Source of the DNA: JAWLCQ01 sp041687095
Lineage (GTDB): Bacteria > Planctomycetota > Phycisphaerae > SM23-33
NCBI GenBank assembly: GCA_041687095.1
Contig: JAWLCQ010000007.1
Span: 3,450-67,449, forward strand
Direction of reading: 5' to 3'
DNA: 64,000 nt
The notes under the pieces were generated by a model. That model made no database searches and was not told the DNA's origin. It worked only from the letters and a program-made list of their open reading frames with translations. Below are positions 34,704 to 42,837 of the stretch, one piece after another (the stretch's first letter is position 1; each line of letters opens with the position of its first letter). The position numbers were made by a program, and so were the translations under genes.

Positions 34704-34870
34704 CGCCGCGCCCCTCGCCGCGCATCCCCGCACCACGAAGAGCCTGGCCGGCGAGAGGGTTCGCGCACCGCCCGCCTAACCTGCCGCCGCGCCGCCTGTC
34801 CGAACTACTGAACGCGTGGTCCGTAACGTACGCGGACCCGCTCCCGCGGGTTCCTGAAGGGAGAACGCAG

Positions 34871-35146
34871 ATGAAACGAGTGCTGATTGGAACGCTGGTG
34901 GGCGTCAATGTCGTGCTGCTGCTGGCGTTGATGCTCGGGTTGGGCGAATCGAAGGCCAACGCCCAGATCATCGGGGCGCAGACCGACTACCTCATCATCA
35001 CCGGGGCCGTCGGCGGCGACGACGCCGTCTACGTCATCGACCTCAAGCGGCGCGGCATGATCGCCCTGGGGTTCGATAAGCAGAACAAGCGGATCGCCGC
35101 CTTCCGCGGCGCCCGCCGCCTCGATGTGGACTTCGGCAGAAACTAA
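34871..35146 (+). CDS. Small exported protein, paralogue A
   Basis: A 91-aa protein. An N-terminal helix (VLIGTLVGVNVVLLLALMLGLG, about 4-25) acts as a signal peptide or anchor. The mature part is one beta-sheet-like blade: DYLIITGAV, DAVYVIDLKRRGMIALGFD, KRIAAFRGARRLDVDF. The Y-V-I-D-L-x-x-x-x-M-x-A-L pattern matches one blade of a beta-propeller. Its neighbour 46 bp downstream has the same plan, so they are a tandem paralogous pair. GGGAG lies seven bases before ATG 34871. Function unknown. Confidence 0.8.
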   Translation: MKRVLIGTLVGVNVVLLLALMLGLGESKANAQIIGAQTDYLIITGAVGGDDAVYVIDLKRRGMIALGFDKQNKRIAAFRGARRLDVDFGRN

Positions 35147-35192
35147 CCGTCCGGCAGGCTTGATACGCCCCAACTACGCAGGAGATGCACCG

Positions 35193-35483
35193 ATGAAGAA
35201 TCCCCAGAACATCACCATCGCGCTGCTGATCACCACGGCCGTCATCCTGACGGGCATGCTCGTGACCATGCACGTCGATGCGACGCCCGTCGCCCAGGCC
35301 GATGCGCCCGGCCGCGTCGGGGAGTACATCGCCGTCAGCGGCGCCTACTCGACCAAGTACGACGTCATGTACGTCGCCGACGTCGTCGCCGGCAAGCTCA
35401 ACGCCTACATGGTCGACCCGCAGTCCAAGACCATCCAGCTCATCGACAGCGTTGACCTCGCCCGCATGTTCGCCGCCGAGTAG
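35193..35483 (+). CDS. Small exported protein, paralogue B
   Basis: A 96-aa protein. An N-terminal helix (ITIALLITTAVILTGMLVTM, about 7-26) is followed by a short linker and then EYIAVSGAY, YDVMYVADVVAGKLNAYMVD and KTIQLIDSVDLARMF. This aligns by eye with paralogue A: E/DYI.. SGA, then V-M-Y-V-A-D, then L-N-A-Y, then the final D-L. AGGAG stands eight bases before the ATG. Both proteins may sit at the outer face of the inner membrane, and a single blade suggests self-assembly. Function unknown. Confidence 0.8.
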   Translation: MKNPQNITIALLITTAVILTGMLVTMHVDATPVAQADAPGRVGEYIAVSGAYSTKYDVMYVADVVAGKLNAYMVDPQSKTIQLIDSVDLARMFAAE

Positions 35484-35535
35484 CCCGCGGCCGTCCCATA
35501 CGACGGACCCACGCGATTCAACGAGCTTCCGGGCC

Positions 35536-35577
35536 GGGGGGGGGGGGGGGCCGCCACCCAGCCCCCCNNNNNNNNNN
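35536..35577. other. Assembly gap next to poly-G run
   Basis: Fifteen consecutive G (35536-35550), then a short C-rich stretch, then exactly ten N (35568-35577). Exactly ten Ns is a common scaffolding placeholder, so sequence across this point should not be trusted. Confidence 0.95.
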
Positions 35578-35740
35578 GATCCAACGATCGCGCTCCGCCG
35601 GCCCGGTTTCTTGCCGTCCGTTCGACGAACCGCATCTTTCGTTCGCAGCCGCGGCAGATCCCCGCAGTCGACTCCGGGCGGCAGGGAACCGAGGACAGAA
35701 CCCGCAGAAGCCCGCAGAGCCATCGCAACGTCGCCGTCGC

Positions 35741-35775
35741 GGGTGCCCACGGCTGCGATGTCTGCAGCCGTGTGC
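35741..35775. repeat. GGGTGCC(C)ACGGCTGC hairpin, copy 1
   Basis: CACGGCTGC (35748-35756) pairs perfectly with GCAGCCGTG (35764-35772) over a 7-nt loop, preceded by GGGTGCC. The same block (GGGTGCCACGGCTGC, loop, GCAGCCGTGT) recurs at 63962-63995. Confidence 0.7.
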
Positions 35776-36025
35776 TCGCGAGCGTGCGGCGGAACCAGGT
35801 CTCTGGGAACCCGCGGCACCCGGCGAATCGGACTCTGCGATGGCCCAGCAGCCCCCCCCATCCCCAATGTCACATAACGTATATTATCGGACGTTGCGGA
35901 TGGGGGATTCGCGGCGTTCAGGGGCGGTTTGGCGAGCGAAAACCGCATGTAAGCGATTCTGATAAAGCCGTTCACTCCTACTTCGCGGTCGCGTGCCACG
36001 CTACGCCCGGTCCGTGTTTGCAGGC

Positions 36026-36047
36026 ATCCCGCCGACGCAGTCGGTGG
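36026..36047 (-). repeat. Palindromic repeat, copy 2 (CCGACTGCGTCGG core, reversed)
   Basis: ATCCCGCCGACGCAGTCGGTGG is the reverse complement of the block at 231-261 without its TCCCTAAGC lead. Confidence 0.7.
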
Positions 36048-36090
36048 ACTCGGAAAGGCGCTGTCCTCTTCCACCTCCGCCAGCAACTCC

Positions 36091-36160
36091 TCCGTCTCCC
36101 GGGCCTCCCAACGTTCCGGTGTGTCCTCTCGTCTCCCGGTCTCCCGGTCTCTCCCAGCCT
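36091..36160. repeat. GTCTCCCGG-type degenerate repeat tract
   Basis: Units CCGTCTCCCGG, CGTCTCCCGGTCTCCCGG and GGTCTCTCCC follow each other around CGTTCCGGTGTGTCC. It resembles the tract at 5195-5259, and both sit just beyond the stop codon of a minus-strand gene. Confidence 0.5.
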
Positions 36161-36186
36161 ACCTGACGAACTCACGGTTATCCCGT

Positions 36187-37527
36187 CTACGGTTTCACGG
36201 GTTCGACCTGGAGGCCGTTGACGACCGTCGCGAAGATCGTCGCGAGTTCCGCGGGGTCGGGCTCCTGGGTTTCGTCCAGGATCGTCAGCTCGATCCATTG
36301 CTTCGGGTCGTCGCCCACGGGGCTGGCGGCCAGGAGGAACAGCGTGGTCCGCCAGCCCCGGCGGCGGTCGGGGAACGTGATGGACCCGATCCGCACGGCC
36401 CAGGTGCGCCCGGCGGCCTGGAGGTCGGTTTTCTCGTAGGCCTGGTACAGCAGGCCGCGCAGGCGGGTCTGGCGTTCCTCGTCGGCGAGGACGTCGGTGA
36501 GGGGCTTATCGGCGAGGCGGGCGTCGGCGCGGACGTAGATGGGCCATTTCTCGTGCTCGATGCGGAGCTGCGTGATGGGCCGCCCGGCCGCGTCGGTGTC
36601 GGACTCGCCCTTGGATCGCTCGAACCCCCCCTGCCGCGGGAGCCGGATCGTGAAGTGCTTCCCGCCCTTGGCGAGCGTCTCGGCGATCGGGGCGGGCCTG
36701 GCGGACTTGACTTCTGCCAGAAATCGGGCGGCATACGCCGAGAAGGTTTTGGCGACGGCAACCTGTTGGGGATCGGGGAGCGGTTCGGGGTGCTTGCCCT
36801 CCAGCACCGCGTCGAGCCACGCCCCCAGCGGTGCGGGCGGAGGGACGTAGTGGGCGGGCTCGCCCAGGACGGGCAGGATGGAGATGGACGCCCCGTCGCT
36901 CTCGCACCGCTCGCGGACCTGCCGCCAGTACTGCAGCGTCGCTCCATGCGTGATGTGCGAGATGACCAGGTACGGGCAGGCCCGGCGGGCCGCGGCGTCG
37001 GGGAAGAACCACTCGGACTGCCCGTCGCGGACGACGACGGGGTTGGCGGCGATGGCGATGACGGCCCGGAAGGCGTCGGGGGTGCGGTCGGCGAGGAACA
37101 GCGCAAGCTGCCCCCCGCCGCTGACGCCCAGGAGGATCACGCGTTTGGGGTCGGTCTGATAGCGCTGCTGGACGTCGGCGATGACCTGACGGACGTAGGC
37201 ATCTTCCCCGACGGCCCAGAGGTGGTCGTGCTTCGCGCGCGGGATGGCAAGCACGCAGTTTCGCTGCAGCAGGAGCGGGGCGTAGTCCTTGCGGAAGGCG
37301 TCGATGCAACGGTCCTCGCCGTTGGGATGCAGGTACACGACCAGCGGGGCGCCCTGCGCGGGGTCCGCATCCGGGAGCAGGACCGTGTAGGGGCGGTCCG
37401 TGCCCTGGGGCGACGGGGTGGCCTCGGCGGCCCCCAGGGCCGACGCGCACACCCACAGGGCCGCGGCCGTCAGGACTGAAGATTTGAGGTATGTCAAGCT
37501 CTCTCGCCGGTCGGTTCTGTTTCCCAC
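36187..37527 (-). CDS. Secreted alpha/beta-hydrolase
   Basis: A 446-aa protein with a signal peptide whose basic n-region is long (GNRTDRRESLTYLKSS). The hydrophobic core VLTAAALWVCASALGAAEA follows, with cleavage after about residue 34. The catalytic domain shows the strand APLVVYLHPNGEDRCID (oxyanion region), then the nucleophile elbow GVSGGGQLALF and VIAIAANPV. This is the layout of PHB-depolymerase/feruloyl-esterase-like hydrolases. The C-terminal 200 aa form a second, unrecognised domain. Probably an exported esterase. The GTG at 37527 has AGGAG nine bases upstream; an internal TTG would shorten the n-region but lacks a site. Confidence 0.82.
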   Translation of the reverse strand: MGNRTDRRESLTYLKSSVLTAAALWVCASALGAAEATPSPQGTDRPYTVLLPDADPAQGAPLVVYLHPNGEDRCIDAFRKDYAPLLLQRNCVLAIPRAKHDHLWAVGEDAYVRQVIADVQQRYQTDPKRVILLGVSGGGQLALFLADRTPDAFRAVIAIAANPVVVRDGQSEWFFPDAAARRACPYLVISHITHGATLQYWRQVRERCESDGASISILPVLGEPAHYVPPPAPLGAWLDAVLEGKHPEPLPDPQQVAVAKTFSAYAARFLAEVKSARPAPIAETLAKGGKHFTIRLPRQGGFERSKGESDTDAAGRPITQLRIEHEKWPIYVRADARLADKPLTDVLADEERQTRLRGLLYQAYEKTDLQAAGRTWAVRIGSITFPDRRRGWRTTLFLLAASPVGDDPKQWIELTILDETQEPDPAELATIFATVVNGLQVEPVKP

Positions 37528-37823
37528 GGTCGGGGACTCCTGCGCTTTGCGGAGTGTGCGGATCGCACCGCTATGCTTCTCGGCCTCCAGGGCCTGAAGG
37601 CCCGCACTATCTGGAACCCGCCTGCCTTGGGTCCGGGTTCCCCCGGGGCAAGCTTCCTTTCCGCCCCGGGTCGGGAGGCCCGCGGGGCGGACGCCCGGCT
37701 CCTGCGGGCCCCGGTGCGGGGCGGACGCAGGGACCCAGGGATTTTCTCAAAATCGTTGGAACCCGAACGATAGGGAAAGCGAATAATAGTTCAGGTTCGC
37801 TGTCATCGAAAAGGTGGTGGGTG

Positions 37824-38129
37824 ATGACGAAGTTGCTGTGTGCGAAGCGTGCGGGGACTCAGGGCAGGAAGCGCCAGGCCGCGGGAACCGCTGCGCGGGG
37901 CGGGCGGGGCTCCTTGCCCCCCCCCGCGGGTGGCCGTCGGCGGCGCGAGGAGGATCGGTTCCGCGTCCCGCCCTCGCTGGCAACACCGAAGAAGGTCTTC
38001 CTCTGCTGCCCCGCGTGCGGCTATGACCCGGACATCCTGCCCGAGAGCGGCGTGTGCCCCAAGTGCGGCGGGCACAGTTGGGAGCGCTACACCCTCTCCC
38101 GCCGCCTGCTGCCCCCGGAGAAGGGGTAG
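37824..38129 (+). CDS. Small zinc-ribbon protein
   Basis: A 101-aa protein. The first 55 residues are Arg/Gly/Pro-rich and probably disordered. The C-terminal part is a single zinc ribbon: CCPACGYDPDILPESGVCPKCGG, with CxxC ... CxxC spacing of about 15, followed by HSWERYTLSRRLLP. Such ribbons bind nucleic acid or stabilise small regulators. No partner is obvious. The start is preceded by AAGGTGG. The stop lies two bases from the convergent stop of the prepilin-type gene. The length of the real N-terminus is uncertain. Confidence 0.6.
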   Translation: MTKLLCAKRAGTQGRKRQAAGTAARGGRGSLPPPAGGRRRREEDRFRVPPSLATPKKVFLCCPACGYDPDILPESGVCPKCGGHSWERYTLSRRLLPPEKG

Positions 38130-38131
38130 AG

Positions 38132-38824
38132 CTACAGGTCCTCGCCGGCCACGCCGTTGACGGTCAGATTCACGTCGGGCAACCCGTCGCGGGCCGGGCG
38201 GATCTCGTTGGCGCGGAGGTCGCAGACCTGCCCATCGGCGAGCAGGTAGTTCCGCCGCCCCACCCAGCACCACCAGCCCTGGTCGCCCTCGACGCGGGGA
38301 TGGTTGCTGTTCCACTCCCCGATCAGGATCTTGCGGGACGGGTTGGCGACCGCGTCCAGGCGTTGGCCGATGGACGGGCGGGGGTTGGAGTAGGTGTCGG
38401 CCTTGCTGGACATGGCGTTGATCTGCGCGGGCGAATGGTAGAAGGCCATGGAGTAGGCGTAGGAGGTGGCCTCGAACTTGTCCTTGGCCCGGTCGCCGCG
38501 GCAGAACAGGATCGAGGGGTTCTCGGTGTTGGGGCTTGCCCCGGCGTACGGCCCCACGAGGCGCCGCCAGCCGCGACCCATCCACAGCCAGTAGGACGGA
38601 GACGTGGACAGCGGGTCCTGCGCGCAGGGGTAGGTCTCGCGGTAGTCCTCGACATACAGGGCCACCGCCTCGTGGATGTGCTTGAGGTTCGCCGCGCACA
38701 CCGATCGCATCGCCGCCTCCCGCGCCTCCTTGAGCACGGGCAGCAGCATCGACACCAGCAGCGCCATGATCGCGATCACCACCAGCAGCTCGACCAGCGT
38801 AAAGCCCTTCCGCTTCCGCGGCAT
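38132..38824 (-). CDS. Prepilin-type N-terminal cleavage/methylation protein
   Basis: A 230-aa protein. The type III signal is [22 protein letters not shown]: cleavage between Gly7 and Phe8 by prepilin peptidase, with Glu12 (the +5 Glu). It continues as the long pseudopilin helix to about residue 50 ([23 protein letters not shown]). The C-terminal domain ends with [13 protein letters not shown], the ADG/H motif of the planctomycete/lentisphaeral pseudopilin-like (DUF1559-type) proteins. It probably assembles into a type II secretion-like pseudopilus. AAGGAG lies eight bases before ATG 38824. It converges with the zinc-ribbon gene. Confidence 0.9.
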   Translation of the reverse strand: MPRKRKGFTLVELLVVIAIMALLVSMLLPVLKEAREAAMRSVCAANLKHIHEAVALYVEDYRETYPCAQDPLSTSPSYWLWMGRGWRRLVGPYAGASPNTENPSILFCRGDRAKDKFEATSYAYSMAFYHSPAQINAMSSKADTYSNPRPSIGQRLDAVANPSRKILIGEWNSNHPRVEGDQGWWCWVGRRNYLLADGQVCDLRANEIRPARDGLPDVNLTVNGVAGEDL

Positions 38825-38957
38825 GATCCGTTCTCCTTTCCCTCCGTGGAGGAAGGGGGAGCAGATACCATGGATACTCGATAGATGCAATGGGCTTTGG
38901 GAGGTGCGACCCAAAGATCGGAACCGGCCCAGCACCGCCAGACCCTTCTCTCAGGCA

Positions 38958-39026
38958 CCAAATCTGAAATCCGAAGCACGAAATCCGAGACAAATTCGAA
39001 TTCCGAAGGACCGAAATCCAAAACCC
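38958..39026 (+). repeat. GAAATCC heptamer array, module B2 (single arm)
   Basis: AAATCTGAAATCCGAAGCACGAAATCCGAGACAAATTC and CCGAAGGACCGAAATCC form one arm only. The 17-mer CCGAAGGACCGAAATCC equals the reverse complement of a segment in module B1. The missing second arm may have been lost, or replaced by the coding-like sequence that follows at 39034. Confidence 0.7.
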
Positions 39027-39033
39027 GGCCCCT

Positions 39034-39168
39034 CTGCGGAAGGCTTCGATTGCCCCTGCAGTCCTCGCAGGAACGGTCTTCGCCGTCTCGCTCGCCATCA
39101 GCGCCGCCGCTCTTCTGTGGATGCTCCTCCGCGTCCGCGAACCGCGGATCGTCCGGCTGGGGAGGTAG
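39034..39168 (+). pseudogene. Possible remnant of a small membrane protein
   Basis: An open frame ending with TAG at 39166 reads as a clean transmembrane helix plus basic tail: VLAGTVFAVSLAISAAALLW, then MLLRVREPRIVRLGR. Upstream it runs directly into module B2 with no ATG, GTG or TTG (only CTG or ATT). It may be the 3' end of a gene whose start was replaced by the repeat, or chance. The rest of the 456-bp gap 38825-39280 holds only repeats. Confidence 0.3.
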
Positions 39169-39178
39169 GAAAAGTCTC

Positions 39179-39230
39179 CTGGTTGATTGGCTGACTGGTT
39201 GAGTGGTTCACTGGCCAACCAATCAACCAG
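39179..39230. repeat. Inverted repeat of GGTTGATTGG / CCAATCAACC units
   Basis: CTGGTTGATTGG (39179-39190) pairs perfectly with CCAATCAACCAG (39219-39230). Between them are further TGGTTGAGTGGTTCACTGG units. CCAACCAA units also occur at about 271-292. Confidence 0.7.
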
Positions 39231-39276
39231 TCACCATCTACCCGCCAACCCCCTCCCCCCCCTCCCCGCCGGATGG

Positions 39277-39282
39277 TAGAAT
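39277..39282 (+). promoter_or_regulatory. -10 box of a leaderless gene
   Basis: TAGAAT (39277-39282) is followed by seven bases and ATG 39290, the same spacing as at 34484-34497. No clear -35 is visible in the C-rich stretch upstream. Confidence 0.35.
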
Positions 39283-39289
39283 GCCGCCT

Positions 39290-39712
39290 ATGCTGATGCT
39301 CTCCAACAACGCGCTGCAGGTCCTGCCGATCCTGGCGGGAGTGTACTTCGCCTTCAACCTGGTCTCCGCCATCCGCATCCGCGGGTACATGAACGCCGTC
39401 GGGCGCAACGGGAACCTCTGGTTCCTAGCCACGCTCCTGTTCACGGCGATCCCGTACATGATCTTCGCGGTCTGGCACAACTTCGGGTGGCTGCTCCGCG
39501 GGAAGCCCAACGAAGGGATCGCCCCGCAGGACCGCGCGGGCGACCGGGGGAAGAGCCCCGCAGCGCCCGGCACTGGGACCTCCGCCCCACCGCCGATGAC
39601 GCGCTGCCCGCACTGCGGAGCGGTCCTGCCCCCCGCCTCGCAGGGCCGCCAGGGCGGAGTGAACGCCTGCCCCAACTGCGGAATGGCCCGCGGGGAGGAG
39701 ACCGTCGCATGA
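39290..39712 (+). CDS. Small membrane protein with C-terminal zinc ribbon
   Basis: A protein of 140 aa (143 if read from ATG 39281). Helix 1 is VLPILAGVYFAFNLVSAI and helix 2 is LWFLATLLFTAIPYMIFAVW, with a short basic loop between. A Pro/Gly-rich linker then leads to a zinc ribbon, TRCPHCGAVLPP ... GVNACPNCGMARG. It is probably an inner-membrane protein with a cytoplasmic ribbon. The start at 39290 is preferred because the -10-like TAGAAT ends seven bases before it and overlaps the other ATG. The stop overlaps the cinA start (ATGA), so it is likely co-translated with cinA. Confidence 0.75.
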   Translation: MLMLSNNALQVLPILAGVYFAFNLVSAIRIRGYMNAVGRNGNLWFLATLLFTAIPYMIFAVWHNFGWLLRGKPNEGIAPQDRAGDRGKSPAAPGTGTSAPPPMTRCPHCGAVLPPASQGRQGGVNACPNCGMARGEETVA

Positions 39713-40947
39713 GGGCCGTCATCCTCGCCATCGGCAATGAACTGGTCACGGGGCAGACCGTGGACACCAACAGCGCGTGGCTCTCCCGCCGCTGCGCGGA
39801 ACTGGGCATCGAGATCGTCGAGCACCGCACGGTCCGCGACGACCGCCCCCCCATCGCCGCAGCCCTCCGCGCGGCGGCGAGCGTGGCGGAGGCCGTCCTC
39901 GTCACCGGGGGGCTGGGCCCGACGGCCGACGACCTCTCCCGCCAGGGCCTCGCCGACGCCCTCGGGGGCGCGGAACTCGTTCTCGACGAGCGGTCGCTGG
40001 CCATCATCGCGGACTTCTTCCGCCGCCGCCACCGCGACATGATCCCCGCCAACCGCATCCAGGCCATGATCCCCGCCGGGGCGAAGGCGATCGACAACCC
40101 CATCGGGACGGCCCCGGGCCTGTCGGCCGAGATCGACGGAACCCGCGTCTTCATCATGCCCGGGGTCCCCCGCGAGATGGAGTTGATGTTCAACGAGCAC
40201 ATCGCCCCCCTGCTGCACGCGGGCAACGGGGTGATCCTCCACGAGACGCTCCACTGCTTCGGGACGGGCGAGTCCGACATCGGGGCGAGGATCGAGGACC
40301 TCATGGACCGCTCCGCCGACCCGCTGGTGGGGACGACGGCGGCGGCGGGGATCATCGGGGTGCGGATCACGGCGAAGGGGGCGACGCGCGACGACGCGCA
40401 GGCCAAGATCGACCGCATCGCCGCCGAGGTCCGCCACCGCCTGGGCACGCTCGTCTTCGGGCAGGGAACGGACACGCTGGGGAGCGTGGTCGGGGCCCTC
40501 CTCCGCGAGCGCAAGCAGACGCTCGCGACGGTCGAGAGCTGCACGGGCGGGCGGATCGGGGCGATGATCACCGACGTTCCCGGATCGAGCGAGTACTACC
40601 CCGGGGGCGTCATCGCCTACGCCAATGAGGTCAAGACGTCGCGGGTCGGCGTGCCGGAGGAGCTGCTGGCGTCGCACGGGGCGGTCAGCGCCCCCGTCGC
40701 CGCCGCCCTCGCCGAAGGCGCCCGCCGCGAGTTCGCCGCGGACTGGGGCGTGGGCGTGACGGGCATCGCGGGTCCGGGCGGGGGCACCCCGGACAAGCCG
40801 GTCGGCCTGGTGTACATCGCGGTCAGCGGCCCCGACGGGACCGAGGTCCAAGAGGGCCGCTACCCCGGCACGCGGGATCAGGTGCGGGAGCGGTCGGCGA
40901 TGGCGGCATTGAACCTGCTGCGGCTGCGGATCGGGGCTACTGGTTGA
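39709..40947 (+). CDS. cinA: CinA family protein (ADP-ribose pyrophosphatase / NMN deamidase)
   Basis: A protein of 412 aa. The N-terminal MoeA/MoaB-like domain shows ILAIGNELVTGQTVDTNSAW, VTGGLGPTADDLSRQGL and FIMPGVPREMELMF. This corresponds to the COG1058 part that cleaves ADP-ribose and related pyrophosphates. The C-terminal domain has TVESCTGGRIGAMITDVPGS, VGVTGIAGPGGGTPDKPVGL and SYYPGGVIAYANE-like turns of the PncC fold, which deamidates nicotinamide mononucleotide. Both act in NAD recycling. The length is typical for a full two-domain CinA. It starts within ATGA of the zinc-ribbon gene and its last 11 bp overlap the convergent gene. Confidence 0.95.
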   Translation: MRAVILAIGNELVTGQTVDTNSAWLSRRCAELGIEIVEHRTVRDDRPPIAAALRAAASVAEAVLVTGGLGPTADDLSRQGLADALGGAELVLDERSLAIIADFFRRRHRDMIPANRIQAMIPAGAKAIDNPIGTAPGLSAEIDGTRVFIMPGVPREMELMFNEHIAPLLHAGNGVILHETLHCFGTGESDIGARIEDLMDRSADPLVGTTAAAGIIGVRITAKGATRDDAQAKIDRIAAEVRHRLGTLVFGQGTDTLGSVVGALLRERKQTLATVESCTGGRIGAMITDVPGSSEYYPGGVIAYANEVKTSRVGVPEELLASHGAVSAPVAAALAEGARREFAADWGVGVTGIAGPGGGTPDKPVGLVYIAVSGPDGTEVQEGRYPGTRDQVRERSAMAALNLLRLRIGATG

Positions 40948-42430
40948 ACGGGTAGCGCCCGAGTGCGACGATCTGCCCGCGGGGGTTGTAGTAATGGGCC
41001 GCGAACTCCCGCCCGTTCAGGGCCGTCAACACCAACCCGTAGTGGTTGCCGCGGATCGCGTCGAGCAGTTCCTCGGGGGTGGGCCCGACGCGGGCGGCGT
41101 TGAAGCGCGTCTCGAAGTGGCAGAGGAAGCGGCAGAGGGCGTCGCGGCCCTCCACCTGCAGTTTCCGCGGCTCGGCGTAGCGGAGGTCGTCCCCGGTCTC
41201 CGTCGGTTCGGCCATGTAGAGCTTGGGCATGGCCTGCCCGGCCTCGTAGAACACGAGCCCCCCCCACCCGCCGGTCGTATCCGCCCGGTCCTGGTCCGCC
41301 ACGATCCCGAACTGCACCTGCCGCACCGGCTGCTGGAGCATCTGCGTCAGCAGGTGCAGGTTCCACAGGTCCGCGTGCGACAGCGAGTCGACCTGCAGGA
41401 CGAAGTCGTCGGTCTGGTTCGCCGACTGGGGGGCCGCAACGGCGCGGACGGGCTTGGCGCGGACGATGGCATTGCGGACGGTGTCGATGAGTTCCTTGCG
41501 TGGCAGGTCCTTGCGGAGCGGGTCGCGTCCGAGGCGGGACAGCAGGTGGAAGTCGCGGACGTTGAACACGTACCCGCTCTCGCGCGACCAGCGTTGGGCG
41601 GTCGCGACGGCCGCGGTGACCAGGTCGGGCTGGCGGGAGGCGACGGCGGTGGCGTGGACGGTCTGGATGAGTTCGGCCCCGCTGACGGGAACGTAGCCCA
41701 GTTCGTCGATGAACTGCTGCATGGCCCGCATGGCGACGGTTTTGGGGGGCAGGGCGAGCAGGAGGCGCTTGAGCTGCGGGGGTTCGAGGCGCGACCCGAG
41801 GATCTCGATGGCCGACCCGCGGGCGTGGAAGTCGGGCTGGTTGAGGGCGTTGGCGAGGGCCTGATCCCACGGGGCGCCGGAGAGGCGTTCGACGACGGCG
41901 CGGAAGCGAAACTCGTCGGCCCCCCCGGCCTTCTGCCGGGCCCAGACCTGGGTAAGCTCGGCCAGCGCGCCGGGAACCGGGTTGCGGGTGAGCCAGTTGA
42001 AGATGGCGTCGCGGAGGGCCCCGGGCTCGTCGATCCGCGGCAGGAGGCGGAGGACGTACTGCCCCGCGTCCTGGTGCCCGACCCGCAGGAGGTACTCCAG
42101 GGCGGCGAGTTGGAGGGGCTCGGGGACGTTGGGAGCGGCGAGGAGTTCGGCGACCTGGGAGGCGGCCTCCCCGCGCCCGGCGCCGCAGCGGTTCACCACC
42201 GCCAACGACTCCAGCCGCTGCTCCACGGGCAGCGAAGCGTCCATGACGCGGCGGAGGTTGAAGAGGCGGACGACGTAGTCGGGGTATCGCTCGCGCGGTG
42301 ACCGCTGGTGCTGCGCATCGTAGTCCGCCACCGTCGCCGGGGGCATCCCCGCCCCGAACCGCTCGCCCCCCAGCCCCGGAGAGGCGAGGACGGCCAGGAC
42401 GATCCATACTGCTATCAAACTCTTCCGCAT
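40937..42430 (-). CDS. Secreted HEAT-like repeat protein
   Basis: A 497-aa protein. The signal peptide is MRKSLIAVWIVLAVLASPGLGG, with cleavage after about residue 22. The mature protein is alpha-helical, with HEAT/ARM-like pairs through the first 300 residues (for example PVEQRLESLAVVNRCGAGRG and PLQLAALEYLLRVGHQDAGQYV). A mixed C-terminal domain starts near residue 340 (DDFVLQVDSLSHADLWNL). No catalytic motif is visible; a scaffold or binding role is likely. ATG 42430 is chosen for the signal peptide, although its upstream site (CAGGG) is too close. A promoter TTGCCT-N18-TATGAT lies at 42476-42505. Its end overlaps cinA. Confidence 0.78.
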   Translation of the reverse strand: MRKSLIAVWIVLAVLASPGLGGERFGAGMPPATVADYDAQHQRSPRERYPDYVVRLFNLRRVMDASLPVEQRLESLAVVNRCGAGRGEAASQVAELLAAPNVPEPLQLAALEYLLRVGHQDAGQYVLRLLPRIDEPGALRDAIFNWLTRNPVPGALAELTQVWARQKAGGADEFRFRAVVERLSGAPWDQALANALNQPDFHARGSAIEILGSRLEPPQLKRLLLALPPKTVAMRAMQQFIDELGYVPVSGAELIQTVHATAVASRQPDLVTAAVATAQRWSRESGYVFNVRDFHLLSRLGRDPLRKDLPRKELIDTVRNAIVRAKPVRAVAAPQSANQTDDFVLQVDSLSHADLWNLHLLTQMLQQPVRQVQFGIVADQDRADTTGGWGGLVFYEAGQAMPKLYMAEPTETGDDLRYAEPRKLQVEGRDALCRFLCHFETRFNAARVGPTPEELLDAIRGNHYGLVLTALNGREFAAHYYNPRGQIVALGRYPFNQ

Positions 42431-42475
42431 CCCTGGGTATCCCATCTCTTCGGGTGACTGAACGCCCAATGTCGC

Positions 42476-42505
42476 ATCATAGCGAGCGGCGGGCGGGCGA
42501 GGCAA
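42476..42505 (-). promoter_or_regulatory. Promoter of the HEAT-like protein gene
   Basis: On the minus strand, TTGCCT (42505-42500), an 18-bp spacer and TATGAT (42481-42476). It leaves a leader of about 40 nt. Confidence 0.45.
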
Positions 42506-42602
42506 TGGCGATGCGCGCCCGGCGGCCAGGGCAGCGTGCCCGGAGAATGATGGGGCGCTGTGCGTGGCACTGCCGGTCGTCAATCCAGGCGCCCCCGCCT
42601 GT

Positions 42603-42790
42603 CCAAATCCGAAATCCGAAGCACGAAATCCGAAACAAATCCAAAACCCCAAATACGAAATCCAAAACCGCTGCGCAGTCATGCGCGATTCGGAGTCGCA
42701 AGGAGCCCCTGCGCACCGGGGACCCGTTTGGGATTTCGGATTTCGCGCTTCGGACTTGTTTCGAATTTCGGTTTTCGGGTTTCGAATTTG
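42603..42790. repeat. Inverted GAAATCC/GGATTTC heptamer module B3
   Basis: The left arm (42603-42665) has AAATCCG, GAAATCC and CCAAAAC units. The right arm (42729-42790) has GGATTTCGG, CGGATTTCGCGC and GAATTTCGG units in the opposite sense. The spacer is GC-rich. The gap 42431-42876 contains only this module and the two divergent promoters. Confidence 0.8.
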
Positions 42791-42837
42791 GGCGGCGCTC
42801 GTGGGGTCCCACCAAGAACCGGCCGCCCGGCGGGTCC

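Larger units (their letters stand above)
35484..36186. other. 703-bp gene-free region with assembly gap and repeats
   Basis: It holds a 15-G run (35536-35550) and ten Ns (35568-35577). It also contains the ACGGCTGC hairpin at 35741-35775, a reverse copy of the CCGACTGCGTCGG palindrome and a GTCTCCCGG tract. I see no credible gene. Because of the gap, its true length and content are unknown. Confidence 0.8.

Noticed and set aside
37491..37823. An extended N-terminus for the zinc-ribbon gene
   Set aside because: The upstream part of this frame is Arg/Pro/Gly-rich, antisense to the end of the hydrolase gene and lacks a ribosome binding site; ATG 37824 has AAGGTGG nearby.
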